Shown here piece after piece: positions 58,929 to 64,000 of a stretch of 64,000 bases of DNA. The position numbers were made by a program, and so were the translations under genes. Positions within the stretch are counted from its first letter, which is position 1; every line of letters begins with the position of its first letter. The notes under the pieces are model-generated. The model ran no database searches, was not told the origin of the DNA, and worked only from the letters and a program-made list of their open reading frames with translations. The DNA is from Stigmatella aurantiaca DW4/3-1 (GTDB lineage Bacteria > Myxococcota > Myxococcia > Myxococcales > Myxococcaceae). The stretch lies in contig NC_014623.1 of the NCBI RefSeq assembly GCF_000165485.1, forward strand, positions 5,226,893-5,290,892. The letters are read 5' to 3'.

Positions 58929-60425
58929 GTGACAGTGATGAAGCCGAAGAACCACCGGACTGAGAAGTCAGTCCCTGGGTCCTGGGGTGGGTGGAGGCGC
59001 ATGGGCGCCGCCCTGTCCCTGGCGGGGGTGCTGTTGGGCTCCGCGGCCTGTGATGATGACGACGAGACGCCCAACCCCCCCGCGGACGGAGGCACCGACG
59101 GGGGCACGGACGGAGGCACCGACGGAGGCACCGACGGAGGCACCGACGGGGGCGATGTCGGCCAGCTCTCGGAGTCGGCGGCCAAGGGCTTGGAGATCCT
59201 GGGGTTTCCGCTCGATGTGAGCGGACTCACCACGGCCCAGAAGGAGCAGATCGGCCGCGGCAGCTACCTGGTCAACGCCGTGGGTGAGTGCAGCGGGTGC
59301 CACAACTACAACTCGGCGAATGCCCCCCCCCAGTACATGGGGGGCGGGACGCCGTACCCCATCGGGCCGGGCGCGGTCGTTTACGCGCGCAACCTGACGT
59401 CGGATCCGGACGTCGGCATGAAGCTGACCGAGGCGGAGTTCGTCGAGGCCATGCAGACGGGCAGGGACTACCTCAGCGAAAATGACGAAGAGGTGATGAT
59501 CGTCATGCCCTGGGTGGGCTACCGCTGGATGTCCACGGCGGACCTGAAGGCCATTTACGCCTTCCTCCGGAAGGTCCCCGCGGTGAAGAACGCGGTCCCC
59601 GCGGACATCAAGGGCCCCGCGGGTGCCGGACGCCCCATCCCCTTCCCCGCCAACTTCACCGACGGTGATGTCTCCCGCGCGATTCCAGCGGACGACGCGG
59701 AGTACCCGGGTTTTGCCACCCGTGGCCTGGCGCTCCAGCCGCTGGCGGATCCCCCGGGCCTGGCGGGCTTCAGCGCCGAGGACAAGGCGAAGTACGGGCG
59801 CGGCAGCTACCTGGTCAACGCCGTGGCGGAGTGCAACAGCTGCCACACCAACCCCGACCGCAACTACGCCCCGGGTCCGAACCCGAACTTCGGCAAGGTG
59901 ACCACGGCTGCCTACCTGACGGGCGGCCGGGTGTTCGATGTGCCGCCTGGGCTGAACGCGATGACGGGCTACTCGCGCACGCTGGGGGCCAACCTGCTGG
60001 GTGCGACCCACAGCCGCCTGCCCGATACCTACGAGACCTTCCGTGACATCATGACCAGCGGAAAGGTCGCGGGCCCCGAGCCCCGGAGGCCGCTGGGCTT
60101 CCCCATGTCCTCCGCGGCCGAGGCTTACGCGAAGATGCTCGATAGCGACCTTCAGGACATCTACTTCTACCTGAAGAGCCAGCCCCGCCGCACGGGCGCC
60201 GCCGATAAGCAGCCGCAGCCGCCCACGCGCTTCTGCACGGCGGACACGGACTGCGCCAACTTCGGCGGAACCTGCAACATGAGCTCCACCCCGGGTCAGG
60301 GCATCAACCAGTGTGTGGGCAGCACCTGCACGCAGGACTCGGAATGTGGCGCCTGCCAGACCTGCACGGCGGGCAAGTGCGCGGCCCCCGAGGCCTCGTC
60401 CTCGTGTCCGACGGGCGGAATCTAA
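58929..60425 (+). CDS. di-haem cytochrome c-like lipoprotein with Gly-Gly-Thr-Asp repeat
   Basis: 498 residues if started at GTG 58929, which lies eight bases after GAGGGAG; ATG 58938 is the next choice. The leader ends in a lipobox (GSAAC). A (GGTD)n linker follows, encoded by a 12-base tandem repeat. Two haem-binding motifs, ECSGCHNYN and ECNSCHTNP, each preceded by GRGSYLVNAV, mark two cytochrome c domains (about 105-210 and 270-400). The C-terminal ~65 residues have eight or more cysteines (FCTADTDC...CTQDSECGACQTC), a small disulfide module typical of myxobacterial surface proteins. It is probably a periplasmic or outer-membrane electron carrier. Confidence 0.82.
   Translation: MTVMKPKNHRTEKSVPGSWGGWRRMGAALSLAGVLLGSAACDDDDETPNPPADGGTDGGTDGGTDGGTDGGTDGGDVGQLSESAAKGLEILGFPLDVSGLTTAQKEQIGRGSYLVNAVGECSGCHNYNSANAPPQYMGGGTPYPIGPGAVVYARNLTSDPDVGMKLTEAEFVEAMQTGRDYLSENDEEVMIVMPWVGYRWMSTADLKAIYAFLRKVPAVKNAVPADIKGPAGAGRPIPFPANFTDGDVSRAIPADDAEYPGFATRGLALQPLADPPGLAGFSAEDKAKYGRGSYLVNAVAECNSCHTNPDRNYAPGPNPNFGKVTTAAYLTGGRVFDVPPGLNAMTGYSRTLGANLLGATHSRLPDTYETFRDIMTSGKVAGPEPRRPLGFPMSSAAEAYAKMLDSDLQDIYFYLKSQPRRTGAADKQPQPPTRFCTADTDCANFGGTCNMSSTPGQGINQCVGSTCTQDSECGACQTCTAGKCAAPEASSSCPTGGI
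59085..59153 (+). repeat. 12-base in-frame tandem repeat (GACGGAGGCACC)
   Basis: About 5.75 copies of a 12-base unit GACGGAGGCACC with a few G/A and C/G changes, encoding a Gly-Gly-Thr-Asp linker. Whole-unit gain or loss keeps the reading frame, so only linker length would change between strains. Confidence 0.9.
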
Positions 60426-60435
60426 GGAACACCTG

Positions 60436-61494
60436 ATGAAGACCGGCATCCCTTCCTCCTACAAGCCGTCCCGGGCGCTGTGCCTGACAGGCCTCCTGGC
60501 GGCGCTTCCCCTCACGGCCTGCTCCTCGGATCCCGCCGAGGAGCAGCCCCCTGAGCCGCCGGTGGAGCAGAACGTCCCCTGCGCGGAACTGCGGACCGGG
60601 CTGGAGGCCGGGGTGCCGGCCACCCTCTCGGAAACAGGGCTCTATCAGGACATCGCCACCCGCACGCTCGCTTCGGGCGTGCGGGAGTTCACCCCGCGGT
60701 ATCCGCTCTGGAGCGACTCGGCGCAGAAGCGCCGGTTCATCCAGCTTCCGGACGGGTGCAACATCCACACGGGCGACATGGACCACTGGGTTTTCCCGGT
60801 GGGGGCCCGCCTGTGGAAGGAGTTCGTCGTCGACGGCAAGCTGCTGGAGACGCGCTTCATCGCCCGCCATGGGCCCGGCGCCGAGGACTTCATCCTCGTG
60901 GCCTACGCCTGGCGGGCGGACGGCTCGGATGCGGACTACGTGCGCTATGGGGTCGTCAACGCCCAGGGCACGCAGCACTCCATCCCCGCCGCCAAGGACT
61001 GCAAGACGTGCCACTCCTATCTGCCCGAGCAGGTGCTTGGCTTCAGCGCCCTCCAGCTCGACCATGACGGGGCCGGGGTGACGCTGGGCCAGCTCGCGGC
61101 GGAGGGCCGGCTCACCACGCCCCCCGCGGAGCGGCTGACCGTTCCAGGCAACGCCACCGAGGCCGCGGCGCTGGGCTACCTCCATGTCAACTGCGGCAAC
61201 TGCCACAACCCCCAGGGCATCGAGTTCAACGATGTGTTCGACCTGCGGCTCTCGGTGAAGGACAAGACCGTGCAGGACACCGGGGCCTACCGGACCGCGG
61301 TCAACGTGTCCGTGGAGAAGTTCGTCACCCCGGGGATCAACCTTCGCATCGACCCGGGCCATGCGGACCAGAGCTGCGTCCACCACCGGATGACGATCCG
61401 CGGAACGGTGGAGCAGATGCCCCCCACGGCTTCGCGCGTGACGGACCCCGAGGGCGTGGCCCTGATCAAGGCCTGGATCGACGGCATGAAGTAG
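60436..61494 (+). CDS. lipoprotein with two CxxCH motifs
   Basis: 352 residues. Lipoprotein signal (lipobox LTAC at about 29), then a Glu/Pro linker. Two haem-type motifs occur: DCKTCHSYLPEQVLGF at about 192 and NCGNCHNPQG at about 255, with PRYPLWSDSAQKRRF near the N-terminus and a DHWVFPVGARLWKEF segment. The layout resembles lipoproteins of the SO2930/DUF family of diheme proteins in myxobacteria. It follows the previous cytochrome gene by 10 bases, so the two are co-transcribed and may form one electron-transfer unit. A terminator follows. Confidence 0.8.
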   Translation: MKTGIPSSYKPSRALCLTGLLAALPLTACSSDPAEEQPPEPPVEQNVPCAELRTGLEAGVPATLSETGLYQDIATRTLASGVREFTPRYPLWSDSAQKRRFIQLPDGCNIHTGDMDHWVFPVGARLWKEFVVDGKLLETRFIARHGPGAEDFILVAYAWRADGSDADYVRYGVVNAQGTQHSIPAAKDCKTCHSYLPEQVLGFSALQLDHDGAGVTLGQLAAEGRLTTPPAERLTVPGNATEAAALGYLHVNCGNCHNPQGIEFNDVFDLRLSVKDKTVQDTGAYRTAVNVSVEKFVTPGINLRIDPGHADQSCVHHRMTIRGTVEQMPPTASRVTDPEGVALIKAWIDGMK

Positions 61495-61532
61495 AAAAAC
61501 AAACGGCCGGGTCCCCTTTCGGGGCCCGGCCG
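61495..61532 (-). terminator. terminator of rpsA (possibly bidirectional)
   Basis: CGGCCGGG (61504-61511) pairs with CCCGGCCG (61525-61532), with three more G-C pairs inside. On the minus strand it is followed by TTTGTTTTTC, a strong tract, so it ends the rpsA transcript. On the plus strand it begins 10 bases after the lipoprotein stop and may also help to end that transcript. Confidence 0.85.
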
Positions 61533-61537
61533 CGGGT

Positions 61538-61555
61538 GCCTCCCAGGGGGGAGGC
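61538..61555 (-). other. hairpin between rpsA stop and its terminator
   Basis: GCCTCCC / GGGAGGC, 7 pairs with an AGGG loop, five bases past the rpsA stop. It may protect the 3' end of the message. Confidence 0.5.
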
Positions 61556-61560
61556 GCGAG

Positions 61561-63276
<1,716 letters not shown>

Positions 63277-63358
63277 GAATGGAAAGTCCTTTGAAACGGG
63301 TACAGCAGCCCCTGTTGATTCACATGGACCAGCCGCGGGGCGCGACGGAGGCCACGTG

Positions 63359-63377
63359 TGTCCCCACCCCGGGGACA
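63359..63377 (-). promoter_or_regulatory. hairpin in the rpsA leader
   Basis: TGTCCCC (63359-63365) pairs with GGGGACA (63371-63377) across a five-base loop, about 14-32 bases downstream of the predicted start. It could take part in autoregulation by S1, as seen for rpsA leaders in other bacteria; here that is inference. Confidence 0.4.
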
Positions 63378-63397
63378 AGAAGAAAATGAAGCCGCGC

Positions 63398-63427
63398 ACC
63401 CTAGACACCGGTGATTCCGGCAGTCAA
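63398..63427 (-). promoter_or_regulatory. predicted promoter of rpsA
   Basis: On the minus strand TTGACT (63427-63422), 18 bases, TAGGGT (63403-63398). Transcription from about 63391 gives a leader of about 115 bases. Confidence 0.6.
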
Positions 63428-63614
63428 GCGAGCACGCAACGGTTGTGCTGACCTGCGCAAAACGCCCGCCCGGGGCCGTCCGGGCTGCGGAAGAGACACA
63501 GGAGGGCCGCTTCCTGGCGGACCGGACGCGTTTCCCGGCCCACACACGGCGACCGCAGGCCCTTCTGTTCTAGGAACGCCTGCTCCCCCGTGCAAGCTGC
63601 CCGGAGGGAGCGGT

Positions 63615-63650
63615 TTTTCCGGGAGGACGGCTGCCTGCCCTCCCGGAGAC
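63615..63650 (-). terminator. hairpin after the LamB-like gene
   Basis: CCGGGAGG (63619-63626) pairs with CCTCCCGG (63639-63646), extended by T-A pairs, with a 12-base loop. It begins about 15 bases past the stop at 63662. On the minus strand it is followed by AAAAACC and not by T, so termination by this hairpin alone is uncertain. Confidence 0.4.
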
Positions 63651-63661
63651 GGAGCGTGGGG

Positions 63662-64000
63662 CTAGAACCACCACTCGGCGCGGGTGCCGACGTAGTGGCC
63701 GAACTTCTTCGGGCCAAAGTCCTGGAGGTACGGGGACACGGGCAGGCCGTAGGTGCCCCGGTCCAGCAGGTCCACTTCGGCCTGGTTGAAGATGGCCAGC
63801 GAGTAGATGAGGCGGATCTGCGGGCGGGCCCAGGCCGAGCGCAGGCCGGACGGGACGATCGTGGGGACGATGGAGAAGCGGAAGGCCGTGGGCATGCCCG
63901 GATCCTCCACGCCCTCGGGCAGCTCCGCCTTGAAGCCCTGGAACGTCGCCTCGTTGACCAGGTGGAAGTTGTCGTGCAGGTACAGGAAGCTGCGCACGCC
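63662..64000 (-). CDS. maltoporin/LamB-type porin, C-terminal part (cut by window edge)
   Basis: At least 112 codons; the 5' end lies outside the window. IVPTIVPSGLRSAWARPQIR followed by LIYS, and the end GHYVGTRAEWWF, are the last strands of LamB-family sugar porins, including the terminal aromatic residue for outer-membrane insertion. LamB forms 18-stranded trimers that pass maltodextrins or other sugars. It is minus-strand, upstream of rpsA but separated from it by 385 bases. Confidence 0.85.
   Translation of the reverse strand, partial: GVRSFLYLHDNFHLVNEATFQGFKAELPEGVEDPGMPTAFRFSIVPTIVPSGLRSAWARPQIRLIYSLAIFNQAEVDLLDRGTYGLPVSPYLQDFGPKKFGHYVGTRAEWWF

Larger units (their letters stand above)
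63277..63661. other. 385-base gap between rpsA and the LamB-like gene
   Basis: No gene is evident. It contains the rpsA promoter (63398-63427), a leader hairpin (63359-63377), a second strong hairpin near the LamB stop (63615-63650), and between 63428 and 63600 plain GC-rich sequence in which I see no further structure. Confidence 0.6.

Overview
The window is high-GC, densely packed DNA with the gene content of a myxobacterium. It has many lipoproteins, planctomycete/myxobacterial DUF1552 and DUF1592 proteins, PilZ domains of the myxobacterial subtype, and a small heat-shock protein (17624-18133) that from memory looks nearly identical to spore protein SP21/HspA of Stigmatella aurantiaca. Stigmatella or a close relative is the best guess. 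I see no rRNA, tRNA, CRISPR array, insertion sequence or prophage. Most of it reads as ordinary chromosome with housekeeping blocks.

Left part (1-23800). An apparently truncated Cys-rich secreted protein gene collides with a Tim44/TerB-type membrane protein gene. Next come an enoyl-CoA hydratase, a DUF1552 + DUF1592 secreted pair and the soluble transhydrogenase sthA. A siderophore-uptake cassette follows: DUF3325, PepSY membrane protein, DUF3649 and an extra membrane protein on the minus strand, divergent from a TonB-dependent receptor. A three-gene signalling operon (13050-16036, minus strand) encodes a receiver-like protein without the phospho-acceptor Asp, a double KaiC-like ATPase whose gene carries a one-base frameshift, and a GAF histidine kinase; its predicted promoter is overlapped by a 9-bp inverted repeat. 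Then come a secreted lipase-like hydrolase, hspA, an exported epoxide hydrolase, a 740-residue lipoprotein, an MHS-family transporter and a YtxH-like protein.

Middle part (23900-44800). An acyl-CoA carboxyltransferase and an acyl-CoA dehydrogenase (with a striking hairpin just before its start) lead into a core block: a conserved unknown, rnc, two tandem cyclophilins, era, der, a YfgM-like protein and a BamB-like lipoprotein. After that come a NUDIX hydrolase, an RNase H-like exonuclease, a DUF3014 protein, a small lipoprotein, an S46 dipeptidyl-peptidase, a zinc-ribbon protein, a Cys-rich unknown, a 3-hydroxyisobutyryl-CoA hydrolase, guaA and a small lipoprotein.

Right part (44800-64000). 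guaB is divergent from a PilZ-Hsp70 fusion. DedA, an exported unknown, a cyclic-nucleotide-binding protein, miaB, a coiled-coil protein, a CoxE-type VWA protein, a RumA-type RNA methyltransferase, a PilZ protein and a ketone-body operon (thiolase, scoA, scoB) follow on the minus strand. Two haem-motif lipoproteins on the plus strand converge on rpsA, and the edge cuts a LamB-type porin gene.

Several sigma-70-like promoters can be read directly, often TTGAxx, 17-18 bases, then TAGGG or TAT-type -10 boxes. The least conventional items are the KaiC-like/pseudo-receiver/kinase operon with its frameshift and operator-like repeat, and the lid-less Hsp70 fused to a PilZ domain. All functional calls rest on motif recognition by eye; no database search was possible.
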